DNA of 64,000 bases from Pontibacillus salicampi (GTDB lineage: Bacteria; Bacillota; Bacilli; Bacillales; BH030062): positions 558,001 through 622,000 of the forward strand of contig NZ_JBHLTP010000013.1 in the NCBI RefSeq assembly GCF_042434395.1, in the 5' to 3' direction. The notes beneath the pieces are model-generated. The model was not told where the DNA came from, made no database searches, and saw only the letters and a list, made by a program, of their open reading frames with translations. Positions 50,874 through 60,197 of this stretch are shown here, in pieces; within the stretch, counting starts at the first letter, position 1, and each line of letters starts with the position of its first letter. The translations under genes were made by a program, and so were the position numbers.

Positions 50874-51803
50874 CTCTTCTATGTAGAGACCTGCCAGCAT
50901 GCAGAAGCTGAACCCGAATGCATTGACCATTCCGTGGACGAATACCATTAATGGTATCCCTAGTACAAAGGAAAGGCTGCCAATAGCTTCATAACCGTAA
51001 AGAAACGCAAAAGCCATAGAAACAAATAAAGACAGACAACCAATGATGATAAGCGGCTTGGCTATAGCGTCCTGCATCATGGGCACATAATAACGCAGCG
51101 TTAAAAGGGCTGCCGACACAATGGGAACTACAAAAAGAATTACACTTCCAAATTCAAGCCACGGAAGAGAGGGACCATAGGTAATACCGATGGCTACAAG
51201 CATTGGACCTGCTATCATAGCTCCTGCTGAGAGCTTGAATAATCGTTCTGATACAGCATGAGGGAAATATATTCTCTGCCCCAAAACACCAAATACAATT
51301 AAGGTACCAAAAGCAGCATAATGGAAATGAATAGAGGTTAACAGAACAATGAGGTCTGGAAAGTGTAGAACATGCTTCCCTGTTCTATGTAAGGTGAGCC
51401 AAAACCCCCCAATTACCACATACATCATCCCCATATGTATTACCGCCTCATATACTCTCGTCCACGCTTTATGATAAAGGAAGGACCATAAGCCATAAGA
51501 ACTAATAAGGGTCGTGAAAATGAACCATAGAAGTGATAGTATAGTAGATAGAATCCCAGGTTCGATAAGAAAGCTTCCTGCAGCAAAAACCAATGCCACG
51601 GGATGCAAATACAGTAGATTTATATACCACCCTGTTCGCCTCGTATGAGCTAAATCAAGTCCGATAGGCACCAGGACACCGTAGGCAAACACTAATAGTA
51701 TCTGTATGTATTCCAAGCTGCCTGCATTTTTAACCCCTATCGTAACGAATATAAATAAACTAAACATAACAAAACCAAACACGGAAAGCCGTTTTTCTAA
51801 CAT
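50862..51803 (-). CDS. YndJ-like integral membrane protein
   Basis: 313 residues from MLEKRLSVFGF (GAGGTG six bases before this ATG; a start eight codons upstream covers that site). About nine to ten membrane helices with motifs HPVALVFAAGSF, HMGMMYVVIGGFWLTLHR, HFHYAAFGTLI and HGMVNAFGFSFCMLAG, in which conserved His residues lie inside helices. This matches the YndJ family, whose B. subtilis member has an added C-terminal domain absent here. Function unknown; the HFHYAAF and HGMVNAFGF motifs suggest metal or haem contact, as inference only. Divergent from the TIGR01777 gene with 68 bp between. Confidence 0.82.
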   Translation of the reverse strand: MLEKRLSVFGFVMFSLFIFVTIGVKNAGSLEYIQILLVFAYGVLVPIGLDLAHTRRTGWYINLLYLHPVALVFAAGSFLIEPGILSTILSLLWFIFTTLISSYGLWSFLYHKAWTRVYEAVIHMGMMYVVIGGFWLTLHRTGKHVLHFPDLIVLLTSIHFHYAAFGTLIVFGVLGQRIYFPHAVSERLFKLSAGAMIAGPMLVAIGITYGPSLPWLEFGSVILFVVPIVSAALLTLRYYVPMMQDAIAKPLIIIGCLSLFVSMAFAFLYGYEAIGSLSFVLGIPLMVFVHGMVNAFGFSFCMLAGLYIEEKRQ

Positions 51804-51871
51804 GATGTTCACCTCGTTATTCATCATATCCGAAAAGTGTGCTATAGAGAAAGGGGTAGAGGAGACGTTTC

Positions 51872-52783
51872 ATGAATATTTTATTGAGTGGCGGAACAGG
51901 ATTTATCGGACAAGCATTAGTACGTTATTTCGGCCAGCAAGGTCACCACATGTATGTACTGACGAGACAGAACAAAGAGAATGAGCAACACATAACCTAC
52001 GTCAAATGGCTGCAGGCGAATACCGGTGAAGTAATGTTCTTTTCAGATAAAGCTATTGATGTTTGTATTAATTTAGCTGGAGAGCCGATACATAATGAAC
52101 GGTGGACAGAGGAAAAGAAGGAAAAAATTCTGACTAGCCGAATTCAAGCAACAAGACAAATGATACGCATCGTACAGAACATGCAAACCAAGCCTCACAC
52201 CTTTATTCAGGGATCTTCCATTGAGTATTATGGTTATGCGGACGAAGAAAGCTTCTCAGACAAGAGTCTTCCTCTATTAAACAGCTTTCCAAGCGAAGTA
52301 TGTGAAATTTGGGAGAATACCTTTCTCTTGTTAAATGATCCATCAATCCGGAAGGTAACGGCAAGAATGGGAGTTGTGCTCGACCATCATCGTGGCACGC
52401 TGGAGAAGCTGGTACTTCCTTATCGGTATTTTATGGGCGGGAAGGTAGGCTCAGGAGAGCAATGGCTTTCCTGGATCCATTCCTATGACTTAGTGAGATT
52501 ATATCACCACATTATTGATAATCGAAACATAACTGGACCGGTTAATGCAACATCCCCTAATCCTGTAACTATGAATGATTTTGGTGATATTGTATCCGAA
52601 AAGCTTCATCGCCCAAATTGGCTGCCTCTTCAGGAATGGCTACTTAAATTAATCTATGGGGAAATGAGTGAGTTCATCATTTATGGAAAGCATGTGCACC
52701 CTTCTAAACTGACTCAAAATGGCTTTCGATACTTATATCCTAAATTGGAAAATGCTCTTTCAGAAATTTTTATAAGCCACTAA
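51872..52783 (+). CDS. TIGR01777 family NAD(P)-binding oxidoreductase (SulA/YfhF-like)
   Basis: 303 residues. Atypical SDR: ILLSGGTGFIGQALV (cofactor loop at 4-18), INLAGEPIHNERWTEEKKEKI, SSIEYYGYADE (Tyr of the active site), RMGVVLDHHRGTLEKLVLPYRYFMGGKVGSGEQWLSWIH in parts, and a C-terminal DUF1731 segment (RPNWLPLQEWLLKLIYGEMSE in part). Typical length about 300. Physiological substrate unknown. It is next to the YndJ-like gene, a pairing seen in other bacilli as I recall. Ends with a terminator at 52793-52817. Confidence 0.9.
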   Translation: MNILLSGGTGFIGQALVRYFGQQGHHMYVLTRQNKENEQHITYVKWLQANTGEVMFFSDKAIDVCINLAGEPIHNERWTEEKKEKILTSRIQATRQMIRIVQNMQTKPHTFIQGSSIEYYGYADEESFSDKSLPLLNSFPSEVCEIWENTFLLLNDPSIRKVTARMGVVLDHHRGTLEKLVLPYRYFMGGKVGSGEQWLSWIHSYDLVRLYHHIIDNRNITGPVNATSPNPVTMNDFGDIVSEKLHRPNWLPLQEWLLKLIYGEMSEFIIYGKHVHPSKLTQNGFRYLYPKLENALSEIFISH

Positions 52784-52792
52784 CTCAAATCT

Positions 52793-52817
52793 AACCTGAC
52801 CTCGGTCAGGTTTTTTA
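52793..52817 (+). terminator. Terminator of the TIGR01777 gene
   Basis: AACCTGACC / GGTCAGGTT with six T residues. Confidence 0.85.
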
Positions 52818-53017
52818 TAATTGCGTGTCAAGGTGAGTCGTGGGGAGATATACTTTTTGCCAATTTACGGTGAAAATTATTTGAATATTTCAGCGATGAT
52901 TGGTACATTGTTTATTAGTGTTCTTCATTTTTACCTTATTGCTCTACTACAATTTGGTATTGTGTTAGGGAGCACAGGTAATAATACATTTATGATTTTA
53001 AGTAGAAGAGGTAGGCT

Positions 53018-53956
53018 ATGCAAAATAACACGTTTTCTCCATACATGATGTTTAATAAGCAAGAATGGTCTGAATTAAGTAATAATGTTCCAATGACGTT
53101 GTCTCAGGAGCAATTGGAGTCTTTAACAGGTGTCCAGGACCACATTACACTGCAAGAAACAGCTGATATTTATTTACCCTTAAGTCGCTTGTTAAATCTT
53201 TATGCCACAGCTTATCAGCAGCTGCATACTGTTACGGATACGTTCATCGGCCAGCAGACAAAGAAGGTACCTTTTATTATTGGAGTAGCAGGTAGTGTAG
53301 CAGTAGGAAAAAGTACAACGGCACGTATCATTAAAGAGCTGCTCTCTCAATGGAAGAGCCATCCTAACGTAGATATACTTACAACAGATGGGTTTCTTTA
53401 CCCTAATGCGATATTAGAGGAAAGAGGCATTCTTAACAGAAAAGGATTTCCGCAAAGCTATGACATTAAAAAACTGCTGAAGGTACTTGGCGACTTGAAG
53501 TCTGGCAAGGATATCGTTACAGCACCGTTATATTCCCATTTAACCTATGATGTACTAGAGGAAGAACAGGTAATAGAAGATCCTGATATTGTCATAGTAG
53601 AAGGCGTAAATGTTCTGCAAACGCCTAAGCAGAAAAAGAAAACACCGCAAACTTTCGTATCAGACTTCTTCGATTTCAGTATTTATATTGATGCAGAAGA
53701 GGATACACTAGAAAGCTGGTATATTAATCGATTCATGAAGCTTAGAGATACCGCGTTTCAGGACGAACGGTCTTACTTTCATAAATACTCTACTCTTAAT
53801 GATGAAGAAGCACATCAGGTCGCTAAAGATATCTGGGAGCGAATTAACCTAAAAAACCTATATGAGAATATTGAACCCACTAAAACAAGAGCGGATTTAA
53901 TATTGCACAAGGATTATGATCATTTATTCGATGAAATATACTTACGAAAAATTTAA
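53018..53956 (+). CDS. coaA: Type I pantothenate kinase
   Basis: 312 residues. First committed step of coenzyme A synthesis. Walker A GVAGSVAVGKST (89-100), LTTDGFLYPNA, ERKGFPQSYD-like RKGFPQSYD, VIVEGVNVLQ and YINRFMKLRDTAF. Length and motifs match the CoaA (feedback-inhibited) class rather than CoaX, which many bacilli use alone. AAGAGGT precedes the ATG. Own terminator follows. Confidence 0.96.
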   Translation: MQNNTFSPYMMFNKQEWSELSNNVPMTLSQEQLESLTGVQDHITLQETADIYLPLSRLLNLYATAYQQLHTVTDTFIGQQTKKVPFIIGVAGSVAVGKSTTARIIKELLSQWKSHPNVDILTTDGFLYPNAILEERGILNRKGFPQSYDIKKLLKVLGDLKSGKDIVTAPLYSHLTYDVLEEEQVIEDPDIVIVEGVNVLQTPKQKKKTPQTFVSDFFDFSIYIDAEEDTLESWYINRFMKLRDTAFQDERSYFHKYSTLNDEEAHQVAKDIWERINLKNLYENIEPTKTRADLILHKDYDHLFDEIYLRKI

Positions 53957-53966
53957 ACAGTCGTAT

Positions 53967-53997
53967 GCTATGCAGATTTATCTGTATAGCTTTTTTA
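53967..53997 (+). terminator. Terminator of coaA
   Basis: GCTATGCAG / CTGTATAGC, loop of six, followed by TTTTTT. The remaining gap to ptsI holds a repeat half-copy and the ptsI terminator. Confidence 0.85.
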
Positions 53998-54147
53998 TTT
54001 AGCCGGGCCATACTTGCCATACACTCTAGTAATCCACGTGCTTCATTAGTCTATTTAGGGGTGAATTATTCTTTGTTCTATTCCTGGTCTTTTATATTAT
54101 GAGCCTATTTGATGGATTCTCGAAGTTACCGAAGAAGTCTTGTTAAG

Positions 54148-54170
54148 GCTGGAATCACTCGCTCTTACCC
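54148..54170. repeat. Half-copy of the inverted-repeat family (copy F)
   Basis: GGCTGGAATCAC (54148-54159) equals the inner 12 bases of the copy C left arm, followed by TCGCTCTTACC, a decayed core. No right arm. Confidence 0.45.
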
Positions 54171-54245
54171 CTCCAAATCTCGGACAGGTCGTAATATTTG
54201 GAACAACAAGACATCACCATTGGTCTTTGATAGCTCCTTACCATA

Positions 54246-54281
54246 AAAAAATGATGCCCCTTATTCGGAGCATCATTTGTT
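54246..54281 (-). terminator. Terminator of the fru-ptsHI operon
   Basis: On the minus strand AAATGATGC-TCC / GGG-GCATCATTT followed by TTTT, directly after the ptsI stop. Confidence 0.88.
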
Positions 54282-54284
54282 AAA

Positions 54285-56003
54285 TTATTGTAATGCAGCT
54301 TTTGCTTTTACAAATTCGACAACTTCTTCTGCTGTATTCATGGAAAGGATTTCACCTTTGTAAGATGCCATCTCTTCCTTAGATAGGCTGCTGATTTGTG
54401 TACGGGCTGGCAGAATAGATGTAGCACTCATACTGAATTCGTCTAATCCGAGTCCTAACAGGATTGGAATAGCGATTTCATCTCCTGCCATTTCTCCACA
54501 CATACCTGTCCATTTGCCTTCTGCATGAGAAGCTTCAATAACATTATTAATTAAGTTTAGGATAGCTGGATTGTATGGCTGATACAAGTACGATACTCGC
54601 TCGTTCATACGGTCCGCTGCCATTGTATATTGAATCAAGTCATTAGTGCCAATACTGAAGAAGTCTACTTCCTTGGCAAATTGTTTTGCCATAACTGCTG
54701 TAGAAGGGATTTCTACCATAATACCGACCTCAATGGTTTCTGAAACCTCTTTACCCTCGCTTAGAAGGTTAGCTTTCTCTTCTTCTAGGATAGCCTTAGC
54801 TTGGCGGAATTCTTCTAGTGTCGCAATCATCGGGAACATAATTTTCAAATTACCGAATGTGCTCGCACGAAGTAGTGCACGAAGCTGGGTACGGAAGATA
54901 TCATCACGCTCTAGGCATAGACGAATAGCACGATAGCCTAAGAATGGGTTCATCTCTTCAGGTAGATCAAGGTAATCCAGTTCCTTGTCACCGCCAATAT
55001 CTAATGTACGAACGACAACAGGCTTGTCTTCCATTTTTTCAAGAACCGTTTTATAAGCTTCATACTGTTCTTCCTCTGTTGGAAGCTGGCTCTTACCCAT
55101 GTATAGAAATTCAGTGCGGTATAGGCCTACACCCTCGCCGCCGTTATTTTGTACACCTGCTATGTCCTCAGGCGTACCGATGTTTGCAACAAGTTCCACA
55201 TGCTCGCCATCAGCAGAAACAGAAGGTTCATTTTTCATCTTAGCCCATTCTTCTTTTTTCTCTTCGTAGCGTGCTTGCTTTTGCTGGAACTTTGCAATCT
55301 CTTCCTCTGTTGGATGGAGAATTACTTCGCCATCGATACCATCCACGATGACCATATCGTCTTTCTGAATGCTTGCGGTAACTTCTTTCGTTCCTACTAC
55401 TGCAGGAATTTCAAGTGAACGAGCCATGATAGCTGAGTGAGAAGTACGACCGCCAATATCGGTCGTAAAGCCTTTAACAAACTCTTTATTTAATTGGGCT
55501 GTATCAGATGGCGTTAAATCTTCTGCCACAATAACAACTTCCTCGTCAATCAAAGCAGGATCTGGGAAAGTAACGTTTAACAGGTGAGCCATTACTCGCT
55601 TTGTTACGTCCTGAATGTCTGCAGCACGCTCGCGCATATATTCATTATCCATATTTTTAAATAGGTCAATGAACATATTAGCAGTCTCATCTAAAGCTGC
55701 TTCTGCGTTTGCGTTTTCATTTTTAATCTTATCTGTAATTGGCTGGATTAATTCAGGATCGCTTAATACAAGCAAGTGCGCCGAGAAGATATCAGCCTTT
55801 TCCTGGCCTAATGTTTTCAAAGCATGATTCTTAATTTTCTCCAGTTCCTGCTTGGAGATGTCCATTGCCTCTTCGAAGCGGGCGACCTCTTGTTCTGGAT
55901 TCTCCACGTCTTTCTTATCATAAGAAAGATCTGGGGCCTCTAAGCGGTACGCCTTTGCAATAGCAATACCGTTGGAGGCTGCAATACCTTTGATGCTACT
56001 CAT
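54285..56003 (-). CDS. ptsI: PTS enzyme I (phosphoenolpyruvate-protein phosphotransferase)
   Basis: 572 residues, full length. Transfers phosphate from PEP to HPr at the start of all PTS sugar uptake. N-terminal HPr-binding helical domain, active-site His189 in GGRTSHSAIMAR, and PEP-binding C-terminal barrel with GGVGLYRTEFLYM-like GVGLYRTEFLYM, SIGTNDLIQY and CGEMAGD (active Cys). Three bases separate it from ptsH. Its position at the end of a fructose operon rather than after ptsG is noteworthy. Confidence 0.98.
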   Translation of the reverse strand: MSSIKGIAASNGIAIAKAYRLEAPDLSYDKKDVENPEQEVARFEEAMDISKQELEKIKNHALKTLGQEKADIFSAHLLVLSDPELIQPITDKIKNENANAEAALDETANMFIDLFKNMDNEYMRERAADIQDVTKRVMAHLLNVTFPDPALIDEEVVIVAEDLTPSDTAQLNKEFVKGFTTDIGGRTSHSAIMARSLEIPAVVGTKEVTASIQKDDMVIVDGIDGEVILHPTEEEIAKFQQKQARYEEKKEEWAKMKNEPSVSADGEHVELVANIGTPEDIAGVQNNGGEGVGLYRTEFLYMGKSQLPTEEEQYEAYKTVLEKMEDKPVVVRTLDIGGDKELDYLDLPEEMNPFLGYRAIRLCLERDDIFRTQLRALLRASTFGNLKIMFPMIATLEEFRQAKAILEEEKANLLSEGKEVSETIEVGIMVEIPSTAVMAKQFAKEVDFFSIGTNDLIQYTMAADRMNERVSYLYQPYNPAILNLINNVIEASHAEGKWTGMCGEMAGDEIAIPILLGLGLDEFSMSATSILPARTQISSLSKEEMASYKGEILSMNTAEEVVEFVKAKAALQ

Positions 56004-56006
56004 GAT

Positions 56007-56273
56007 TTATTCCCCCAGGTTTTCTTTTTTCATTGTGTCAACAAGTGCTTGAACAGCTTCTTCCTCGTCAGATCCATCAGCAGTAATTTTCACATCTGCG
56101 CCGGATGGAATGCCAAGCGACATGATACCCATAATGGATTTAAGGTTAACGGTTTTACCGTTGTATTCCAAGTTAACGTCAGCCTTATAGCTGCCAGCAG
56201 TTTGCACAAGAACGGTTGCAGGGCGTGCGTGCACACCGTCTTCAGAAGTAATTTTCACGGATTGTTCTACCAT
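56007..56273 (-). CDS. ptsH: Phosphocarrier protein HPr
   Basis: 88 residues from MVEQSVKITS with GAGGAGG upstream. Catalytic His15 in EDGVHARPA receives phosphate from enzyme I; regulatory Ser46 in LKSIMGIMSLG is the HPr kinase site, so carbon-catabolite control through CcpA is conserved. The gene follows fruA after a 52-bp gap that holds a short hairpin. Confidence 0.98.
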   Translation of the reverse strand: MVEQSVKITSEDGVHARPATVLVQTAGSYKADVNLEYNGKTVNLKSIMGIMSLGIPSGADVKITADGSDEEEAVQALVDTMKKENLGE

Positions 56274-56302
56274 AAGTTTGTACCTCCTCAAAAGTTTCTA
56301 AT

Positions 56303-56327
56303 AAAAAGTTATACAACTATTAACTTT
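56303..56327 (-). terminator. Weak intra-operon hairpin between fruA and ptsH
   Basis: On the minus strand AAAGTTA / TAACTTT perfect 7-bp stem followed by TTATT, overlapping the fruA stop. AT-rich and partial at best; it may reduce but not block transcription into ptsHI, or stabilise an RNA end. Confidence 0.4.
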
Positions 56328-58245
56328 ACCCTTTTTGGATAGGTTTTTTCAAGAACCCAGCAATAAATGCTGTAATTAGTGAGCTAATTAGGACAATTGC
56401 AACATATAGGGACCCAGAGGCTAGGAGATTCATGCCATCTGATTTAACAGCTCCAGCAAATAATACTAAGAATCCGCCGTGAGGAGCATATAAATCTAGA
56501 CCAAAGAGATATACTAGTCCACCAGCAAGGGAAGAGCCAATTACAGAAGCTGGAATTACTCGTGCTGGGTCAGCTGCTGCAAACGGGATAACTCCTTCGG
56601 TAATGAAGGTTGCACCCATTGCATAAGCAGTTTTGCCTGTTTCCTTCTCTTGCTTTGTAAATTTATTTTTAAATATAGTAGTAGCTATTGCCATACCTAA
56701 TGGAGGTACCATTCCGCCTGCCATTGCTGCTGCAATAGGTGCGTAGTTACCAGCATCAATCATGGCAATACCGAACGTATATGCTGCTTTGTTAACTGGT
56801 CCGCCCATATCGACTGCCATCATTCCACCAACGATTAAACCAACAATAATTCCAGCAGAACCAAGACTATTCAACCAATTCTGCAATCCTGTGTATATTG
56901 AAACGAGGAAAGGGTTTCCCCAGAGCATAATCATTCCTGTAGTAAAAATACCGAATACAGGATAGAGTAAAACGGGTTTTAACCCATCTAGAACTTGGGG
57001 TAGGATTTCTAATACTTTGATAATCAATAGCATGATATAACCAGCTAGGAAACCAGCGATCAAACCACCTAGGAATCCAGAGCCGCCATCAGCTGCTCCA
57101 GTTGTTGTAGCAATTAAACCTGCGACCATACCTGGTGCCAATCCGGGACGGCCAGCAATACTTTGGGCAATGAAGCCTGCTAATACTGGTACTAGGAGGT
57201 AAAATGCCTTGCCTCCACCAATCGTCATTAACATTTCTGCAAAGCGGTTATATTGTTCATGGTCCGGATCTGCAGCATTGATACCGAATAGGAATGAAAT
57301 TGCGATAAGAATACCGCCACCTACAACAAACGGTAACATGTTAGATACACCGTTCATTAGGTGCTTATAAATCCCTGTTTTTTCGTTGCCCCCCTCTGAA
57401 GAGGAGGATTGGCCGCCACCTTCATAAATAGGAGCATTTTGATTCACTGCGTTTTCAATTAATTGCTTTGGCTCATAGATGCCTTTTGCTACTGGTACTT
57501 GAATTACATGCTTTCCTTTAAACCGATCGGTTGGCACTTCAATATCAGCAGCCACGATAACTCCTTTTGCGCGGTCAATATCTTCTTGGGTTAATGAATT
57601 TTTCACTCCACTGGAGCCATTTGTTTCTACTTTAATGGTAACGCCCATTTCCTTTGCAGTCTCTTTTAATTTGTCTGCTGCCATATAAGTATGAGCAATA
57701 CCTGTTGGGCAAGCAGTGACGGCGATGATATAATCCCCTTCGTTATCTGAAGATGCTTCATCAGTGTTGTCTTCTTCCTCTTCCTGATTATCTGCTTCCT
57801 TCTGATCGATAAGGTTCAGCATTTCTTCTCTTGATTCTGCTTGTAACAACTTCTCTCGGAATGCACTGTCCATTAATAAGGAGGAAAGGCTGGATAATGT
57901 CTCTAAGTGTGCTTGATTCGCTCCTTCAGATGCAGCAATCATAAAGAATAAATGGGTAGGCTGGCCATCTAATGACTCGTAATCAGCCCCTTGCTGGGAT
58001 CTGGCGAAAGCAATAGCCGGTTCTTTAACAGCAGCTGACTTCGCGTGGGGGATAGCTACTCCTTCTCCAATACCAGTAGTGCTTTGATTTTCTCTTTCTA
58101 AAATGGCTTCCTTGAATGCCTCTTTATCGTTTAAACGACCAGCTTCGTCTAGCTTGTTTACTAATTCATCGATGATTTCTGGTTTTGTCTCTGCTTCCAA
58201 TTGCAAAATCATCGTGTCTTTACGAAGTAATTCCGTAATCTTCAT
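56326..58245 (-). CDS. fruA: PTS fructose transporter, EIIABC
   Basis: 639 residues with all three domains in order A-B-C. EIIA (1-145): GIGEGVAIPHAKS with His67. An acidic linker (about 150-170). EIIB (171-270): VTACPTGIAHTYMAADKL with phosphocysteine Cys179. EIIC (about 290-635): about nine helices with PFVVGGGILIA, GRPGLAPGMVAG, DMGGPVNKAAYTF and PHGG. Imports fructose as fructose-1-phosphate. Sits between fruK and ptsH. Confidence 0.97.
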   Translation of the reverse strand: MKITELLRKDTMILQLEAETKPEIIDELVNKLDEAGRLNDKEAFKEAILERENQSTTGIGEGVAIPHAKSAAVKEPAIAFARSQQGADYESLDGQPTHLFFMIAASEGANQAHLETLSSLSSLLMDSAFREKLLQAESREEMLNLIDQKEADNQEEEEDNTDEASSDNEGDYIIAVTACPTGIAHTYMAADKLKETAKEMGVTIKVETNGSSGVKNSLTQEDIDRAKGVIVAADIEVPTDRFKGKHVIQVPVAKGIYEPKQLIENAVNQNAPIYEGGGQSSSSEGGNEKTGIYKHLMNGVSNMLPFVVGGGILIAISFLFGINAADPDHEQYNRFAEMLMTIGGGKAFYLLVPVLAGFIAQSIAGRPGLAPGMVAGLIATTTGAADGGSGFLGGLIAGFLAGYIMLLIIKVLEILPQVLDGLKPVLLYPVFGIFTTGMIMLWGNPFLVSIYTGLQNWLNSLGSAGIIVGLIVGGMMAVDMGGPVNKAAYTFGIAMIDAGNYAPIAAAMAGGMVPPLGMAIATTIFKNKFTKQEKETGKTAYAMGATFITEGVIPFAAADPARVIPASVIGSSLAGGLVYLFGLDLYAPHGGFLVLFAGAVKSDGMNLLASGSLYVAIVLISSLITAFIAGFLKKPIQKG

Positions 58246-58262
58246 TGATAAGTGACCTCCCT

Positions 58263-59177
58263 CTAATTAACTGTTTCTACGTTAACCTGTTGTCTCAACT
58301 CTTCTACAAACGCTTCTGTTGCTAGGTCATCACTAAAGGCAGTGGCGCTCCCTGCTGCAACTCCGTATGCAAAGGCTTCTTTTATGTCGTTTGTCTTTAC
58401 CAATCCCGCTAAGAACCCAGATACTACTGAATCACCTGCACCTACGGAATTTTTCACCGTACCTTTTGGGACATTTGCCACGTATGCCTTGTCTTCTGTT
58501 ACGAGAATGGCACCTTCTCCTCCCATAGAAACGATTACGTTCTTGGCACCTTTTTTAACAAGCTTTCTTGCGAAATAGGCTGCCTCTTCCTTAGAAGAAA
58601 TTTCTGTTTCAAATAGCTGGCCCAGCTCATGATGGTTGGGCTTTAATAAGAAGGTTTTTGTGCCTATTAATGCCTCCAATGCCTTACCAGATGTGTCGGC
58701 AACGAAATGGGCTTCATTTTGTTCGCATCTTGCTGCCATCTCTTGATATAGCGTGACTGGTATAGCTTTAGGAATCGAGCCTGCTACAACTAAATAGTCA
58801 TCCTTGTTTAATTGCCCTACCTGCTGGAGCAGATTTGCCTGTTTTTCTTTAGAAATATCAGGACCTGGTCCATTAATTTCCGATTCAGAGGAGGATTTTA
58901 GCTTTACATTGATTCGGGTAGTTTGTTGGGTATCAATAAACTGATGCTGAACCGTTTCTTTTTCTAGTGCATCTAGAATGAATTGCCCTGTAAACCCGCC
59001 AAGAAATCCGAGTGCTGTGTTGGGAATATCTAATCTGCTTAGCACTCTTGACACGTTTATTCCTTTTCCGCCTGGGTAGTAGGCAGCTTCATTAGCTCTG
59101 TTCAAGTCTCCTTCATAAAAGGTATCTACATGCAATATGTAGTCGATGGAAGGATTTAGAGTGACGGTGTAAATCAT
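58263..59177 (-). CDS. fruK: 1-phosphofructokinase
   Basis: 304 residues, PfkB family. TLNPSIDYIL (N-terminal), YYPGGKGINVSRVL (GGKG substrate motif), DTSGKAL, KPNHHELGQL and the ATP/anion-hole signature VKNSVGAGDSVVSGFLAG. Phosphorylates fructose-1-phosphate made by FruA to fructose-1,6-bisphosphate. Start overlaps the fruR stop (ATGA). Confidence 0.96.
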   Translation of the reverse strand: MIYTVTLNPSIDYILHVDTFYEGDLNRANEAAYYPGGKGINVSRVLSRLDIPNTALGFLGGFTGQFILDALEKETVQHQFIDTQQTTRINVKLKSSSESEINGPGPDISKEKQANLLQQVGQLNKDDYLVVAGSIPKAIPVTLYQEMAARCEQNEAHFVADTSGKALEALIGTKTFLLKPNHHELGQLFETEISSKEEAAYFARKLVKKGAKNVIVSMGGEGAILVTEDKAYVANVPKGTVKNSVGAGDSVVSGFLAGLVKTNDIKEAFAYGVAAGSATAFSDDLATEAFVEELRQQVNVETVN

Positions 59178-59926
59178 GATGACACAACCTTTACTTTCGT
59201 TTTTTGTTGCAATGGATAGAGTATGTCCTGATTCGTTTCATCGGTTATGATGGATGCTTCCTGTATATCGGCAAATTTCGTAAACGTGGTTTCGTTCAGC
59301 TTAGAAGCGTCAGCTAGTATATAACGCTCTTGAGAAAGCTCCAGAGCTTTTTCCTTTATAGCCGCTTCCTCTGGATCCGGTGTTGTGTATCCATGAACAG
59401 AATGAATACCATTTGTTCCAATAAAGCATTTATCAAACCGATATCCGGAAATTCCTGCAATAGCCTTACTTCCTATTAATGCTCTTGTTCTAGGTTTAGC
59501 AAAACCACCGGTCACATACGCCTCAATACCACATTCTAGTAGTGCATCGATAAGAGAGATGCCATTTGTTACTACAATCACCTGTTTATCCTTTAGGAAT
59601 GGTATGAGCTGGGAGGTTGTCGTCCCAGCATCTATAAAAATACAATCTCCTGGTCGGATGAAAGAAGCCGCCAGCTCTGCAATTTGTTTTTTCTGGCTTA
59701 AATGCTGTGTGGATTTCTCGGGGACACTTAATTCTTCGCTTTTCTGATGAAGAATAGAAGCTCCGCCATGAACCCTTTTTAGCAGCGTTTCTTTTTCTAG
59801 CTGCTGCAAATCTCTTCTTATTGTAGACTCTGAAGCATTCGTTGCTTCCACTAGTTCATGAAGCTTGACGGTATGCTGATCATTAAGAAGGTCTAATATT
59901 ATTTGTTGCCTTTCAGGAGTTAACAT
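59174..59926 (-). CDS. fruR: DeoR family regulator of the fructose operon
   Basis: 250 residues. N-terminal DeoR winged helix (MLTPERQQIILDLL, VEATNASESTIRRDLQQLEKE in parts, RVHGGA) and a sugar-phosphate isomerase-like effector domain (DAGTTTSQLIPFL, VTNGISLI, GTNGI). By analogy with other FruR repressors it binds fructose-1-phosphate and releases the operon. First gene; TGATTGA motifs lie upstream. Confidence 0.94.
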   Translation of the reverse strand: MLTPERQQIILDLLNDQHTVKLHELVEATNASESTIRRDLQQLEKETLLKRVHGGASILHQKSEELSVPEKSTQHLSQKKQIAELAASFIRPGDCIFIDAGTTTSQLIPFLKDKQVIVVTNGISLIDALLECGIEAYVTGGFAKPRTRALIGSKAIAGISGYRFDKCFIGTNGIHSVHGYTTPDPEEAAIKEKALELSQERYILADASKLNETTFTKFADIQEASIITDETNQDILYPLQQKTKVKVVSS

Positions 59927-59958
59927 GTGTTTATCCCTCCATTACGAACCGTACTTTT

Positions 59959-60020
59959 ATCATAAAGGAAGCCTTTTCATTAATCAATCAAAAAACACCA
60001 AATTCAATCATAAATAATCA
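59959..60020 (-). promoter_or_regulatory. fru operon promoter and candidate FruR sites
   Basis: Minus strand: TTGATT (59982-59987), 17 bp, TATGAT (59959-59964). The -35 overlaps TTGATTGATTAATG, and a further ATGATTGAATTT lies just upstream, giving repeated TGATTGA half-sites of the sort DeoR-type repressors use. No clear cre sequence was seen. Confidence 0.5.
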
Positions 60021-60131
60021 CATAAACAACATATTACCTTCACAATCATTCATTAAGATGGGTTTTTTGAGGGTAGAAGTAAATATTTCCATTGATTGAA
60101 AGCTATTTCATGCAGGACAGGGAATATCATC

Positions 60132-60160
60132 TTGCTGTTCTTATTATTTTGTGCTAAATT
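60132..60160 (+). promoter_or_regulatory. Candidate secG promoter
   Basis: TTGCTG (60132-60137), 17 bp, TAAATT (60155-60160), 38 bases before the secG start. Confidence 0.45.
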
Positions 60161-60197
60161 ATCCTTAGGTATTTGTCCGTCTTAGGAGGTGGATTGC

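Noticed and set aside
52821..53048. 75-codon plus-strand frame before coaA
   Set aside because: Overlaps the coaA start out of frame and has no ribosome site, although part is hydrophobic.
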